Assembly (NCBI GenBank): GCA_022478985.1
Contig: JAKSZP010013316.1
Coordinates: forward strand, 62,001 to 126,000
Reading direction: 5' to 3'
Length of the DNA stretch: 64,000 nt
Source of the DNA: Massospora cicadina
Taxonomy: Eukaryota > Entomophthoromycota > Entomophthoromycetes > Entomophthorales > Entomophthoraceae
How positions within the stretch are numbered: the stretch's first letter is position 1; each line of letters starts with the position of its first letter. The notes under the pieces were generated by a model. That model was not told the DNA's origin, ran no database searches, and saw nothing but the letters and a program-made list of their open reading frames with translations. The position numbers were made by a program, and so were the translations under genes. This document shows, piece after piece, positions 34,640-46,841 of this stretch.

Positions 34640-34900
34640 TGAGAAAACTATCCCACCAAATGCTCTATTACATCTTCGCCTACTTGTAATAAGGCAGATG
34701 CTATGGCAAATTTGGAGGCATCACTAGCCACGATAAACTTTTTTTGGGGGTCTGCATGAGTAAGGATGGACGTGGACAACAAGGTGCACTTTACCGTTTG
34801 GAAAGCATCCTGCAAGATGGGGGACCACTGGAGCACCTTTGCTCCACTTACCCTATACAAGTGTGCAGACACTTCAGAAGTGTTTTGGATTGAACTTTTT
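34640..34900 (-). pseudogene. Element C RNase H start
   Basis: The minus-strand piece 34872-34648 reads VLQWSPILQDAFQTVKCTLLSTSILTHADP then KKFIVASDASKFAIASALLQ. This is the RT-RNase H junction, with the catalytic Asp in ASDAS. Surrounding frames are broken. The rest of RNase H (33985-34640) is heavily degraded. Confidence 0.8.
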
Positions 34901-35760
34901 AAGAAATATACACGTCCCCAATAAACTCTTCAATTTATTGACCAAAGTTGGGGTGAGCCACTTGAAAATCGCCTGTTCCTTACCTGGGGTTAACATTTAG
35001 TCTTGATCAAACATGAAGTTACCCAGGAAGGTGACCTGTGACTTAAAGAACTCACACTTACAGATTTTCAGCGTAAGTCTGGCTGCCTTAAACTCTTTAT
35101 CACTAGCCGCAGGTGTATAGCATGAGACTCTAGATTGGGGAAAAACTTAGAATATCATTCATGTAAGCCACTGCGCACACACCCAGCAGGTTCCGCAAGG
35201 CCACATCTATGCAATGTTGAAAAGTGAAGGTGCATTTTTATGCCCAAAGGGCATAACCTAAAACTGGAAATTTCCTTTTCTGGTTTGGAGCACAATGAGC
35301 CACTCTTGGCCCCTCTTGATCCGGATATGATTGAACTTATTCAAGAAATCCAGTTTGGAGAAAGCTCTGGCCTTCTCCAAATAGTGGGCAATCTGAGAGT
35401 CCAATGAGATGGGATATAAATCTGATACTGTGACATTGTTTAGGTTCCCATAATCTACAATTGGGCGTAGATACCATCAGCTTTCTCCACAAAGAGAAGT
35501 TTGTAGCATACCAGAAAGGTACGCTAAAATATTGTGCCTTTAGCTAACTGCTCTTTGACCCACACATCCAATGCTGCTTCCTCCCATACAGTAAAGGGGT
35601 AAATGGGAGAAGATATACATACCAAATCAACGGTAAGTTTGAACTCACAATCAAACTCTGAATGAGCTGCAGTACATTGGCTGAAGCTTCATCAAACAAA
35701 GATTCCAGCTCTTTCAAACAGGAAGGTAAGGGTGCCTTCAAAGAGGGATACAGCAACGGA
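34901..35760 (-). pseudogene. Element C reverse transcriptase, broken
   Basis: Reading right to left: PSLKAPLPSCLKEL, then RT words around YCLVEKADGI-like and GSYHSIRI-like sequence, GYALWA-stop-KCTFTFQHCID, and AVAYMNDIL at about 35150-35172. The YxDD box is Tyr-Met-Asn-Asp, so the first catalytic Asp is lost. Several stops are present. Confidence 0.78.
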
Positions 35761-36206
35761 GCTAAATTTATTGTGTTGACCTTGGGCCATTGGGGAAAAT
35801 TGCCCTAGAGTTCACTTCAGACATGGGGAAAACTAAGTCATGGCCATTCTTCAAAGTTAATAATATAGTATTGTCTTTCAAGTTAATTCTGCCGTCAAAC
35901 TTTTGCTACCACTCCAATCCCAAAATTATGGAGTACAAAATGTTTTTGATTGCTTGGAAATGGTCATCCAAATGATATCTGCCAACTTGATAATTCACTA
36001 ATCCTAGAACCTTCAGTGTGGTAATACCTTGTAAGCCCCTCCCCTAACCATACTACCTGAATAGTAACTTAACTCAAGGTAGTCAGCTAGGTCTTTGTCA
36101 ATAAAATTCTCAAAGGCTTCTGTATTCAACAAAATGTTGTGTTGATTTCCCTAAAGGGGATGAAAGGGTAGTAGTCAACAAAAAATATCCAGAATAATCT
36201 TTAATC
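35761..36206 (-). pseudogene. Element C aspartic protease region, broken
   Basis: Minus-strand words NILLNTEAFENFIDKDLADYL, VNYQVGRYHLDDHFQAIK, YSIILGLEWQQKFDGRI and NDNTILL-like sequence match the usual Gypsy protease sequence downstream of the active site (ILG-x-x-WL position). The DSGA box itself is replaced by LLNTEA-type sequence. LINE-4 is inserted just upstream. Confidence 0.7.
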
Positions 36207-36223
36207 ATAAGAGACAATGCCAA
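36207..36223. repeat. LINE-4 left target-site duplication
   Basis: ATAAGAGACAATGCCAA, repeated exactly at 42293-42309. Confidence 0.95.
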
Positions 36224-36319
36224 ATGTTAATCTCTTTCTGCTAAGCATCACTTTTCAAAAATCAATTCAGCCTGAAATTTAGCTCCACTAAAGAGATTTA
36301 CGAAAACTGTTTAGCAAAT

Positions 36320-37990
36320 ATGGCGGGAAACCCCGCAAAAGAACCCGCAGGCTATGCCAAACGAGCCAGCACCACCCCCAAACGAAGCAACCCTCGGTTA
36401 CCCACCTCAGGGTCAACCAGAATCACCCGCTCTCAAGCAGCAGCCATGAAAGCAGGCACCACCCCCCAACCTGGAGCTACTTCAACTAGCGCCAGTTCAC
36501 CTGATCGCACTTCTGCAACCTGCACGCCTAACAGCTCTGTGTGCGCTGCCTCCCTCCAACCCGCTGGGCCCCCTCCAACCAAGGAGGCCATCACCCACGC
36601 TGTTTTAATGGCGTCTGCTCAGTTGAATGCAACTCAGCCCATCCAGGCATTCACCTCCCCCATTGTGTCAGCTAATTCAGCCCCATCTATTATTGCTGAC
36701 GCCGTGTTTCTGGCTCCCTCCATGAGGGGCGATACCCAGCTACCTGGCCCCCAAACCCTCAGATGTAAGGTTGGATTAGCCGCACATTCTGATTCACTAA
36801 GCACCAAATTGGGACAATCTACTCTTCCCAATGAGGATTCAAATGGTTCGGATTTTGGAACTTCACACCAGTTCCAATCTCACCCGTCCCATTTAAAACC
36901 CGTAATTGGCACTTCTCAAGTCGGCACTTTATCTCCATATGCTGAAAACGACCAATTCACCAATCAGCCAGTGAGTTTTGTCCACGAAATCACAGCAAAT
37001 ACTTGGGCTGAATTTACCCAAATAGATTGGGATGGTGATGAAATATCTCCCTCCTCCCAATTGCTGGAGTTAATTCCAATCTGGATGGGCCTCCCCAATT
37101 TAGCGAGGCCCAACAAACTGCCCCTCAATTTAACATGACGCCAGCAATTGCTGTAACATTCCAGCAACAAGGGAACTCCACAAACTTGTCCAAACCACCA
37201 GCTCACACTCAACCCGCAATTGCAGCCCAAAGCAAACACAAACGTACCAAAGGAGCCACTGGGGCGTGGCAAAAACCTCTGGCACCAACGCTACCCAAAG
37301 CTGATCCCCGTGAAGTGGCGTTTATTGCTGATGTTAAGAAGAAATGGGCCGAAACTAGAGCTTTTTGCGCTCTACCTCGCTCAACCCTCTCCCACGCAAT
37401 TCGCCTTTATTATGGGCATAACCCTGTTGAATTCTATACAGAGGATTACTTCTCATACTTTGCAGAGATTGCGGAGACATTCCCAATTAACACCACTATC
37501 CATGAATCAGTGGAGGGCCACTACATCGATGTGGGCTTCACTGAAGCTGCCCTTGCTGACCATGCTGCCACCCTCCAGGTCATTATTCCACGTGGATCTC
37601 TTCACATCTCGCACACGCTCTCACCTGGAGAAAATTTCATGTGTTACTTTTCCAACCTACCAACGACTGTTGATCCTGAGTCTCAAAAACTGGCACTCCA
37701 TCGTGGTTTAATGGAGTTTGGGTCTGTTCTTTCAGTGGACTTTAGCGTCCCCTCTTACTATGCTCCCACTCAAAGAGCTCGCACTGCTAGGGCGTCGTTC
37801 ATCCCCTCCCCCACTGTATCCCGCAACATTGAGGTTATTCCTCGTGTGGCGGTAGTTGGGGCATGCCCTGAGATCTTTTTGTCGACCCTGATCAGGCGCG
37901 CCCCCAGTGTTTATGGTGTAACGCCCTTGGACACTTGTATAGTGGCTGCACAGCTCGAAACAAGCCCTCTTAGTCACCACCCAGGGGCCT
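36320..37990 (+). pseudogene. LINE-4 ORF1 (CCHC nucleic-acid-binding protein), two frameshifts
   Basis: The ATG at 36320 opens a 272-codon frame with a basic, Ser/Thr/Pro-rich N-terminus (KRASTTPKRSN). Its frame is left near 37090 and continued from 37135 to 37992. That part has an RRM-like region (HYIDVGFTEAALADHA) comparable with GWINIGFETADEA of LINE-3. The zinc knuckle at 37908-37949 (C-x2-C-x4-H-x4-C, all ligands present) is in a third frame, so a second frameshift lies near 37870-37900. About 650 more bases of Pro-rich frames (to 38658) may be its tail. Confidence 0.82.
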
Positions 37991-38639
37991 AAACCAGGCC
38001 AAAAACGATCCCACGTGGCTGCAGCAGCAATTCCACAACCCACACAATGGGTTCCCGTTCAAGACCTGTCCCCTGAGGCCTTACGCCTAGCAGTTGAAAC
38101 AGCTAACCCCACTATTGGTATGGGATACCTTCGCGCTCATGCCCCCTTCCAGTGGGCACCCCCTCCAATCTCCCAGAGTCAACTCCCTCTCTCACCAAGC
38201 GCAAGGCATCTCCCACAGGGTGCCCCTCGTCAGCCACCCCCACTCAGGGCTCCGCGGCACCCCCACCAACCTCCACCAGTGATTTATCGCATCAACCCTC
38301 AGCTTCCAATGGAGCTATGCCCACCAGCATGGACTGGCAACCCGCGGCCTGCGGTAGAAGTGTCACCTCAAAGGGTCCTACCCCAACCCCACAGTCCATT
38401 TCGCGCGGATCCTTTGCAGTGTTGGAGGAAGTGAATATGGACTCAGACTCATCAAATGGGGACACCGCGGAGGTCACCATTGAGCACCCTCAGGTCCTTC
38501 CCCTGCAACGGAGCGGGGGCAGCATCCTAGGCTGGCTTACTGGGTCCTCCGCCCCCCACCCTCTCCTTCCCCTCAAAACCCTCGACGCTCCTCACGGATT
38601 GCAGCTAATAGTCAAGCTAAAGGACTCAAAACTAGCCGC

Positions 38640-39520
38640 CTCACAGCAGCAGGTTTAAGCGCTGGCAACCCCCCAGGACATGGAGGGGAACAGCTATGAG
38701 TCCCCATGGCAGCACCCTGGCCCTGCAATCCATCAATGCAAATGGGTTGCGGGACTTTAAGCGGAGATCCCGCCTCCTCCAAAACTTCAGGTCAGCACAA
38801 ATTGACATCGCTGCTGTCCAGGAGCCCCATATCCTCCCCCATGAACAATCTGCATGGAATGAACAGTTTGGAGGCAACTCCTTCTGGACAAACCATGCCG
38901 CCCTTATTGTTTTGAATTTCCGGGTTAAAACCCATTCTTTTTCACAATATCTAGGTGGCCGCCTCATACTGGCCAAACTCACCACTCCTGACTTCTCCTT
39001 CTTCGCTGCAAGCATCTACCTGCCTAATGCAGGTCAGGAGCAAAATCGGCTCTTGGAAGAGCTCATCAAACTCAATCTCCCACGGAATACAGTCCTCTTA
39101 GGAGATTTCAACACAACCATAAGTCGCGTCCGTGACTCTTACCCCCTGCAGCAAAGGAACGCCCTGGATCAAGTCGCCTCCAGGATTTCCTTCGCCTGAG
39201 TGGCTTTATAGATGCGCTTCCACCCTCCGCGTCTGGCCTAGGTTGCATGACTAGGATCCAGTATGATGGAGGAGCTTTCCAGTCAGCGTCACGCATAGAT
39301 ATGGCACTGATTGGCCCCCTGCTAATTGGCCGCGTCTCCTCTCCCATCTCTCGTGACAACCATTTGAGTGATCACAGGTCACTCACCGTTGTCCTCACCA
39401 CCACACTTAGACTGTCGCGTAGGTTCTGGCCTAGGGTTGCCCCAGCTCTTCTCAACAACCCCTTCACTAAGGAGAAGCTGTCTATGACCATCTGGGAGAC
39501 TCTCACCTCCCCCCATCCCA
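38640..39520 (+). pseudogene. LINE-4 ORF2 endonuclease domain
   Basis: 38696-39199 encodes LALQSINANGLRDF (metal-binding Asn), IDIAAVQEPHILPHE (catalytic Glu), ASIYLPNAG and VLLGDFNTTISRV. A frame change near 39190 leads to SASRIDMALIGPLL and NHLSDHRSLTVVL (39289-39395), which holds the terminal Asp-His. All expected catalytic residues are visible, in two frames. Confidence 0.9.
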
Positions 39521-39521
39521 C

Positions 39522-41078
39522 TTGCTTGACCATAAGGCTAAATGGGCGGTGACCAAGGAGGGCATCACCCGCGTTGCTTACAACTGTGCTAAAGCCCAGA
39601 TGACTGCAGCTCGCGCCAGAGTCAAAAGGGCGGAAGCCAGAATCAGACATCTAGAGCGAAACTGCAAGCCTTCACCCTCTCCCAGATGGTTGGAAGACTG
39701 GGAAGCGGTGCAGGAAGCACTCTGCTTGGAGCTCACACTTCAGGAAGAACGGGCAGCAAACTTTACAACATCTCGTTACTATGCTCAATGGGAACGCCCC
39801 ACCCGCTTCTTCTTTCAGAAACAGAAATCCCGGTCAACAGCGCAGGATATTACTGCACTGAAGATTGGCACTACAACCACTTCAGATAAGGAGGAAATCA
39901 CGCAGGAACTACACCGCTTCTACTCCAGCCTCTTCCATGCCACCCAGGTGGACCCATCGGACATCCAAGACTTCCTGTGGCGGGCTCCAGAGCCGCCCAT
40001 TGACCCACGGGCTGATGAGGCTCTACTGGCGCCTATTTCCATCCAGGAGGTGATGGAAACCCTTCTGAAATCCCCACGGCTTAAAGCCCCAGGCCCAGAC
40101 GGAATATCCTTAGAGGTGTACCTTCTGGAACCTGCAGTAATAGCTAGAACCCTCCGCGACCTCTTCGCTGCACTCTTAGTGAATGGCGAGGTCCTCCCCG
40201 ACTCCAGAGGCTCAATCACGACCCTCATTCACAAGAAGTCAGACCGTGAGAACCTGGCGAACTGGCGCCCCATAGCGTTGATCAACACAGACCACAAGCT
40301 CTTCACGAAGCTTCTGGCCAACCGCATCACCAAATGGGTGTCACCTCGCCTCTCCCCATCCCAGCACGGTTTTGTTCCGGGGAGGTCGTTATGGGACAAC
40401 TATAATGACCTTCACGTGACTTTGACTGCTAACTCTCGTAAGGTGAATGGCTTTGTGGCTCTCCTGGATATTTAGAAAGCATATGATCGGGTAGCCTGGA
40501 AGTATATTGATACTTCCCTGGCCCGCTTCCATCTCCCACCCGCAGCTAGGCGCTGGATATCAGCGCTCTATGACCAGCTCCACACCAGAGTCCTGGCGCC
40601 AATGGGTTTTACAGTGGCACTACCAGTTGGACAAGGTCTCCGGCAAGGGGACCCCCTGAGCCCTATCCTTTTTAACATCACCCTCGACCCCCTCTTGGCC
40701 TCCTTACAGGACAAGCTAACAGGGATTCTGGTCCCAGGTAAAGCCCCCACACGCACCATGGCATTTGCAGATGACACTGCCATTGCATTTGGCTGCCCTG
40801 GGGATGTTGCCCTCGCTGCTGTGACCATTGAGAGGTACACCAAGGCGTCCAACGCCATGGTCAACACCTCCAAGACAACAGTTGTACAGGTCAGCTCCCC
40901 CACCTTCCCCCCACCATTTGTTATTGAACCTGAGCGCGGTACCTTCCGTCACCTGGGCGTTCTCACCAACCAACAAGGAGTTGCGCTAAAAGACAATGAG
41001 GACTTGCTCCTCGCAGCAGTTAACTCCAGGATTGCCAGCTGGAACCGGCGGCACATCACCCCCAGGGTTGAGCTCTGA
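39522..41078 (+). pseudogene. LINE-4 ORF2 reverse transcriptase, one premature stop
   Basis: One frame runs from 39522 to 41078 with a single TAG at 40473-40475 directly before KAYDRVAW. Motifs: KAPGPDGISLEVY, LIHKKSDRENLANWRPIALINTDHKLFTKLL, QHGFVPGRSLWDNY, FVALLDI, GLRQGDPLSPILFNITLDPLL and MAFADDTAIAF (FADD intact). This is the most complete RT in the window. A frame change at about 41075 leads into the C-terminal part. Confidence 0.92.
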
Positions 41079-42226
41079 TGGCCAATGTGTTCCTCCTCTC
41101 CAAAGTCTGGTTCCTAGTGCACGTCTGCCCATTCACAGATGCCTTTTATACGCGGCTCAATGTACTCCACCGCTGTTGGATCTGGGGCTCAAACCATCCA
41201 CCAATGGCCCTCTCAAATATTGCCCGACCCTGCAATGAAGGGGCCTAGGGCTTCTGGACACGCGATCCCACGCCACCACAATCTTCCTGAAGTTCCTATG
41301 GCCGATTGTCTGCTGGGACGCGACCCCCATGCCCCAATGGGCGCCCGCCCTCCGCCAGTCAGTGTCAGCAGCTCTGGGTCTTCCTAGAGCATCTCTGACC
41401 TCATTAGGGGAGTGGCTCACAAACCACCCAGGCCATCGCCTAAAACCATCCTCATCCCCCTACTGGAACCAGGCTCTCCTTGCCCTGAAACGAGTAGGCG
41501 CGCGGATCCACCATGCCTTCCCATACAGAAGGGAAAGCCCTGGCCTCAGCCCCCGTCGCCATGCAATTTTGCACAATGGACAAGTTGTCACAACTCGCCT
41601 CAACCCCCAAGATCGTCCTCCCATCCGCCCAAGACTCCTTGAGCTCCTCCCTCCCTCCGTGAGATTTGACCTTAAGGAATTGTGGAAGGACGTCTATCAC
41701 CCCATCCTGTCAGCAAAGGTGTCCAACACCTTATGGAGGGTGCTCCACTGTTCATACAGGACAGGGGACTGTACTGGCCCTACCTTCCAGCACTGAAGCT
41801 GCCCCCGCTGTGTGGAGCCTATTGATTCCCACCTCTATCATTTTTTCACCTGTCCAGGTGTCGCCGCATTTTGGCCAAAGGCCCGCGCGCTCCTCCATGC
41901 TCAGCCCTGGGTCTGGACACCCTGTGCAAGACCTCATGTTCGAGCAGACATTGCCTGGTTGCCACTGACCCCTCCGTGTCCTCGCCTATGCCACAGCCAT
42001 CTGGACCATCCATAACTCCTTCCTTCGTGCTGCCTTTGACCAGCAGGTGTGGACCCTTCCACACATGATCACCCACTTTCAGGTACACTTTGAGATGGCC
42101 CTGAAGGTCTGCACTATGTCGCCAACCCTCCCCCGCTCAGTTGTCACTGCAGCACGGCTCTGGCGCGCAAACCCCCTCCCTTTCTCGATGCCTCCTCCCT
42201 CCCCTTCCCTCACCTCAGGCTCTTAG
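41079..42226 (+). pseudogene. LINE-4 ORF2 C-terminal region with zf-RVT, broken
   Basis: Pieces at 41139-41387, 41329-41796 and 41812-42068 change frame. The 41329-41796 piece includes WKDVYHPILSAKVSNTLWRVLHCSYRTGDC. The following DSHLYHFFTCPGVAAFWPKAR gives the His-Cys part of the zf-RVT motif. The AATAAA at 42244-42249 may act in 3' end formation. Confidence 0.8.
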
Positions 42227-42292
42227 GAGCCCAGGCGTAATTCAATAAACATTGATGAATCCCCCTTGGGTTGGGACCATCTAGTACTAAAA

Positions 42293-42309
42293 ATAAGAGA
42301 CAATGCCAA
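42293..42309. repeat. LINE-4 right target-site duplication
   Basis: Exact copy of 36207-36223. Confidence 0.95.
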
Positions 42310-43111
42310 CACTCCATCAAAAGACTTCATCAGGTATGAGCATGTCTCCAGGATATGTTTTTGCATCTAAAAATGGAGAGGGATAATTGGCCACCGTCAC
42401 TACTGAGGCCACATATCCCACCATATCTTAAGCAATTGCATGAACATTTCCATACTGTAATATTAACTTTATCCATATCCTGTTTTCTGCAGATCATGGT
42501 AGTGGTCAAGCGCAACTTCTCTGGGGTGATCTGATATACAAAAATGGGTTCCATACTAGAGCCATGAGAGATGATATTTGGCTCATTTTTATTTAAGGAA
42601 TTCACGTTATAAAACGCATTTTTTGGCATGAAAGACCTCATACCCAATCCAATGGCCAGTTGTACATTGTTATCTAAGGCCTCCACCCCCAAGCTTTTGG
42701 TTGATTGCCCCGCTTGCACCATTCAAATGCGGTGCAGATAGTAATTTATTTCAGTTAAATTGTTAAAATCAATTTTAGGGCTATACTCATCTGGACTCTC
42801 CAATTCTGCAAAAAATGGATTGGGAATTGGTGGGGAGCTCTGCCCTGTTCAAGGAAAATCAATAAGCGTGGGCATCAAATATATAGGGGGCGCCTTGGGT
42901 GATATTATAGTGGTGTAATCAACTGAGATATTTAATTTTAGTTTTGATGCTGGACCCCTGATTGCCTTCAATTTCCGCAGGCATAATTTCAACCATATGG
43001 AATCCTTTAATGAACAGTTGTTATTTGGGATGAAATAGTCAATCCAAAAGAAATGGCTCATTGGCTAAATTTTGTGGTTTTTTATGAGATTACTTGATAG
43101 TTGCTCCCCAA
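42310..43111 (-). pseudogene. Element C gag/pre-protease region, degenerate
   Basis: A minus-strand open piece (42722-42330, 130 codons) lies between element C's protease and its 5' LTR, where gag and its linker to the protease are expected. I see no recognisable capsid or zinc knuckle. A second short piece is at 43061-42849. The assignment rests on position. Confidence 0.4.
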
Positions 43112-44076
43112 TGTGGGTTGAGCCAAATCTAACATTCTGCTGAGTTTGGAAGTTAGGATTGGTTGGGGCCAATTGATGGACCTGAATTAGTCTATATATC
43201 ACTGGCAACTAGTAGTTGAGGATGATTAATTTAATTTAATTATTATATGTTGGCAGAAACTAACAATCCCAAGTTTGAGGTAGCTGAGGATGTTTTCAGC
43301 TTTTAATAATCAATTATTGCCTGATAAAGGTTTTCCCCAAAATTGGTATTTAGATCACCAGAAATTCATAGCTGAGGATGATCCATTTATGTATTTAAAT
43401 AATATTGGCGGAAACTGATAATCCCAAGTTTGAGGCGGTCAATGATGTTTCCAGCGCCTAATATTAATAATTTATTATCACCTGCTAAAGATGATTCCCC
43501 AAATGATTGACTACAAATAATTGAAACGAGCTGTCAATGGGAAGCTAAGATATCCCAAGTTACCCAAGTATCCAAAGATGTTTCTGGCGCATATTTTCTA
43601 AGTTGATTATAACTTGATATTAATTTATATATAACAATTTATACGCTCATCAGCAACTGAAGGCTGAGGATGAAGTTGAAACTAATATTCAGACATTGGG
43701 AAGGATGGGGAGAGTATCAACACCAGGGAAAGAGTGAAGCGCAGTGAGAGAGAGAGGTTGGCTGGAAGATCCAGCGATGAGCTAATAGGTCTGCAATGGG
43801 CGCAGTAGCCCCTTTGTAGATATAAATACCTGTGCTTCCCTCTCAAAAAATATATCCCTTTTCTCAATCTCCTTTTTGATATAAGTTTACATATATTCTT
43901 ATTGGTTGGGGTTTAGGCTGGGGATTCCCAAATGGCCTGAGTGACACGCCTAGAGGTTAGCCAGCACTGCTGGCCCCATTGCCCAAAGAAAAATGGCAAA
44001 GGTCAGCCAGTCTCCATACTGGATGGCCTTCCAACCAGCAAAATTTCACTGTCACTGGAAAAGCGATTTTCTGACA
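43112..44076 (+). repeat. Solo LTR F, related to LTR D
   Basis: It ends TTTTCTGACA at 44076 and probably starts TGTGGGTTGAGCC. It aligns with D in the start region (TTAGGATTGGTTGGGGCCAATTG), the tail (AATGGCAAAGGTCAGCCAGTCTCCATACTGG), a TATA-like region near 43820 and an AAAAAATATATCC stretch. No clean 5-bp duplication was found. Internal words TTGGCAGAAACTAACAATCCCAAGTTTGAGG and TTGGCGGAAACTGATAATCCCAAGTTTGAGG occur twice, about 150 bp apart. Confidence 0.65.
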
Positions 44077-44866
44077 TGCCAAAAATGAAGGATTAGAAGA
44101 ATAAGAATCCCCTATTTCAGAGGTGCGCATAAGTTTTTAGGGCCCATATTTATAGGGAACACCCCAGGTGAAACTATGACAGAAAAATTACCTGGCCCTT
44201 CCAGGTTGGGGCAGGGAAACTTTCTTAAAAAGCTTCTTCAGATGCTCGAAGCCAGCAGAAGAACCTTGACTCGCTCAAGTGTCCATTGCTTGGCTTCCAA
44301 AGTGGCAAAAAAAGACATTTTGGAAATGATAGACACAGGTAAGCCAAAGACACAGGAATGTGCAAAAAATAAGGACACACAAAACGCCCAACACCACAAT
44401 GCACAGTGACCACAATAAAGCTCAGAAGCGGTGGCACAAGTTTGCCCTACACCTAAAGAGTCACTTCAAACTTTTATTACTCTTGGACACCCACAACACA
44501 GTTTTATAAATGTAAAACACCCAGGCAGGTGCCCCAGGTGGAGGCTGATTCAGCCACTCTATTACTGGAGGAGGGGAGTTAGGACTGGTTTTATTATAAT
44601 GAGAAGAAGTGGTAGGAAACTTGGAAACTCAAGCAACTGAGCTTTGAATGGTCCATACCCACCATGTACTTGCTGAAAGGTTGGAATCAATACTGTTTGT
44701 AGAAAAAAGAGAAACGCCTAGCTGGCACACCATCAACGAGAATGAGACCACCATAGACAAGAGCATCCCTACCACAGTGCACAACCAAAGCGCCTGAAAA
44801 CTACTATGAAAACCTTCCATCTAGAATAATTTTGGTAAGCCCAAAATAATATGATTGGTCATCTAA
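44077..44866. other. Unassigned segment of element C next to its 5' LTR
   Basis: By position this is the 5' leader or gag start of element C (minus strand). It has short open stretches on both strands (plus 44176-44409, Lys-rich; minus 44820-44629, hydrophobic). No domain is recognised and no typical PBS is visible next to the LTR. Confidence 0.4.
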
Positions 44867-45579
44867 TGTTAGGAGAATGTCTGTAATGCACCAGTGCCAG
44901 TAGAGGTGGGGGCAAGGGCCTTCACCACTGCTACTGACCTCACCGCTGAAGAAAGGGTAAATAAAGCACCACCCAGAAGGATTTTGCACAAAGAGCCCAA
45001 GTAAGGATAGCATGCATTTGGTGAATTTGGACCTCTTGGAGGTTGGTAAACAGGACATAATAAATGCACATAGATATAAAAAAATGAAAAAACTAGTTTT
45101 ATTAAACCATATTACCAACAAGGAATATTGGTCTTTCAGAAAAATAATTAAATAATGTGAGGAGAGTTGTTGATTGGTGAAAGTGGAGCTAATCCTAAGT
45201 GAACCAATAGGCGCACGCTATCATTGCCAGGGTCCTGTAACTCAAGATTATCCAATCTCAATTTATTAATTGTAAATTGACTCATCCCAACATCACAAAA
45301 TTGTAATTGAAACAGGTTTCAAATCCTTGTTTATCAAGTAACTGTAACAAACCATCAGAGTTGAGAATGTAGCTGGTGCATTTTAATAATCAAGCTGTAA
45401 TTCTGGACCAAGCATCATGAACATCCCTAGGAACAACCAGGGCATATCTCACCTGTGCCTAGCACTGGTTCAGGGTATGTTTATGTCAGAAAGGCCTTAC
45501 AGATTGACCTTTTTGGCCTCTTGATGTCCAGCTTTGTCCCTACAGTCTCTCCCCTCAATTATGTTATGTAGCTATAACA
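44867..45579 (-). repeat. Element C 5' LTR (right)
   Basis: Starts TGTTAGGAGAATGTCTG and ends GCTATAACA in plus orientation, pairing with 31287-31995. Minus-strand ORFs inside it are not genes. Confidence 0.9.
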
Positions 45580-46200
45580 ACTTAGCTAATTAAAAAGCTA
45601 TGGACCAACAGGATGTGTTTGACCCTGCTAATAGCCCTAATGCAAGTTTGGCAAATTACAAAGCAGCAAATAGAAACTAATGGGCATAACCCAAATTTAA
45701 AATGAAACCAAAGAACCAAACAAAACAACCAATTATCTACTAAATCATCTAGCCAAAACCATAGGTCAGCTCCAATAAGCCAAATAATGTCAAACCTATC
45801 AGTTGAAATGATAACCAATGCTCATTAAAATTGTATAATCTTTGTATCTCAAATATATGATTTTTATTTATTTTATTATGCTTTTTGAACTAAACCTACT
45901 TACATTGGTTTCCCTTTCTAATAGAACATTTGTACCAAGTCTGTCTAAAATTGATTAAGTAGCTTGGAGGAGAGGTTAAACAAACATACTTGCATACATA
46001 TACAATGATTTACTTATGAGATGATTTCTTAAACCTTCATAGCTAAAGGCTTTTCAGTTTAAAAATTAATTTAAAAAATTTCAAAACCATTTCTATCATC
46101 AGATATCCTGCCTGCTGTTTTTCACAGCATTAATTAGAATAATCTAACCAAACTCTTAAGTAATCTATCACAGTCATCTTTCTTCTATAAAGTCAAATGG
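45580..46200. other. AT-rich DNA, no gene seen
   Basis: No open frame of note on the plus strand. The minus-strand 78-codon stretch (45818-45582) is Trp/Phe/Leu-rich and has no recognisable domain. Confidence 0.5.
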
Positions 46201-46620
46201 CAAAATACAATGATGACCTCACAACATGATGCTAATGAAATGCTTAAGATGATTTTGAACAATGCTATTGGACAATTACAAGTCTAATTTTGTAATAAGA
46301 GTGCTTCAGTTCATAATATGGATGAAATTGGCCAAAAGGCCCTGCTAATTCTTGGTGGAACCCCTTGAATTGGGGCAATACTTCTACTAATGTTTCTTGG
46401 CTAAAATAGCATGAGTTTAGGGAGTTGGATTGCACTGACCATGTGGCAGAATTAGGGAGTCTATCTAAGGTTCCTCCCCATTCTATTATTAATTTAGTTA
46501 AACCACCTATGTGGACCACCCCCTTTTAGAACCTCAGAGGGGGTCCCAACAGGTATAAAATTTTCCCCATGGTTGTGACAAACAGGGTCCTTTCACAATG
46601 CTATGAAACAGTTGTGCAAA
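46200..46620 (+). repeat. Degenerate LTR fragment related to element B LTR
   Basis: The words CTTGGTGGAACCCC, CTATGTGGACCACCCCCTTTTA and GGGGGTCCC occur here in the same order and spacing as in the element B LTRs (near 11360-11580 and 13170-13370). It is a partial or solo LTR with no clear ends. Confidence 0.6.
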
Positions 46621-46841
46621 AGGGCCCAGGTGAGGGCCCACAAATATGAGAGTGCTTCTGTGGGCAGGTCCTTCATTTGTTGGCTTGATGAGTGATTTAG
46701 ATATTCTTGGAATATGGTAAGGACAATGCTCACACTGAGGAGAACAGTCTGCCCACCAGAGAGAGCGTACAGAGAGGCAACTGCTCTGTCAAAGTCTGAG
46801 GAATGGTCCATTTTTTTGCTTAAAAATTTAGGGTTTCCCTC

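Larger units (their letters stand above)
36224..42292 (+). mobile_element. LINE-4: full-length non-LTR retrotransposon, second family
   Basis: About 6.07 kb between perfect 17-bp duplications, inserted in element C in the opposite orientation. Its ORFs are GC-rich compared with the surrounding DNA. It differs from LINE-1 to LINE-3 in sequence and 3' end but has the same order: ORF1 with CCHC, then endonuclease, RT and zf-RVT. The 3' terminus GATGAATCCCCC, TTGGGTTGGGACCATC, TAGTACT is the source type of the two tail insertions at 14948 and 20117. It is the least damaged LINE in the window. Confidence 0.95.
31287..45579 (-). mobile_element. Element C: minus-strand Ty3/Gypsy retrotransposon with nested insertions
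   Basis: Homologous LTRs at 31287-31995 and 44867-45579 enclose protease, RT, RNase H and integrase remnants that read right to left. LINE-4 (36224-42292) and probably solo LTR F (43112-44076) are inside it. Without them the element is about 7.2 kb. Terminal palindromic words (TGTCATGCTACATGACA region) start the LTR on the minus strand. I found no convincing target duplication, perhaps because the left end is eroded next to LINE-3. Confidence 0.88.

Noticed and set aside
36634..36831. Minus ORF inside LINE-4 ORF1
   Set aside because: Shadow of the plus-strand ORF1 frame.
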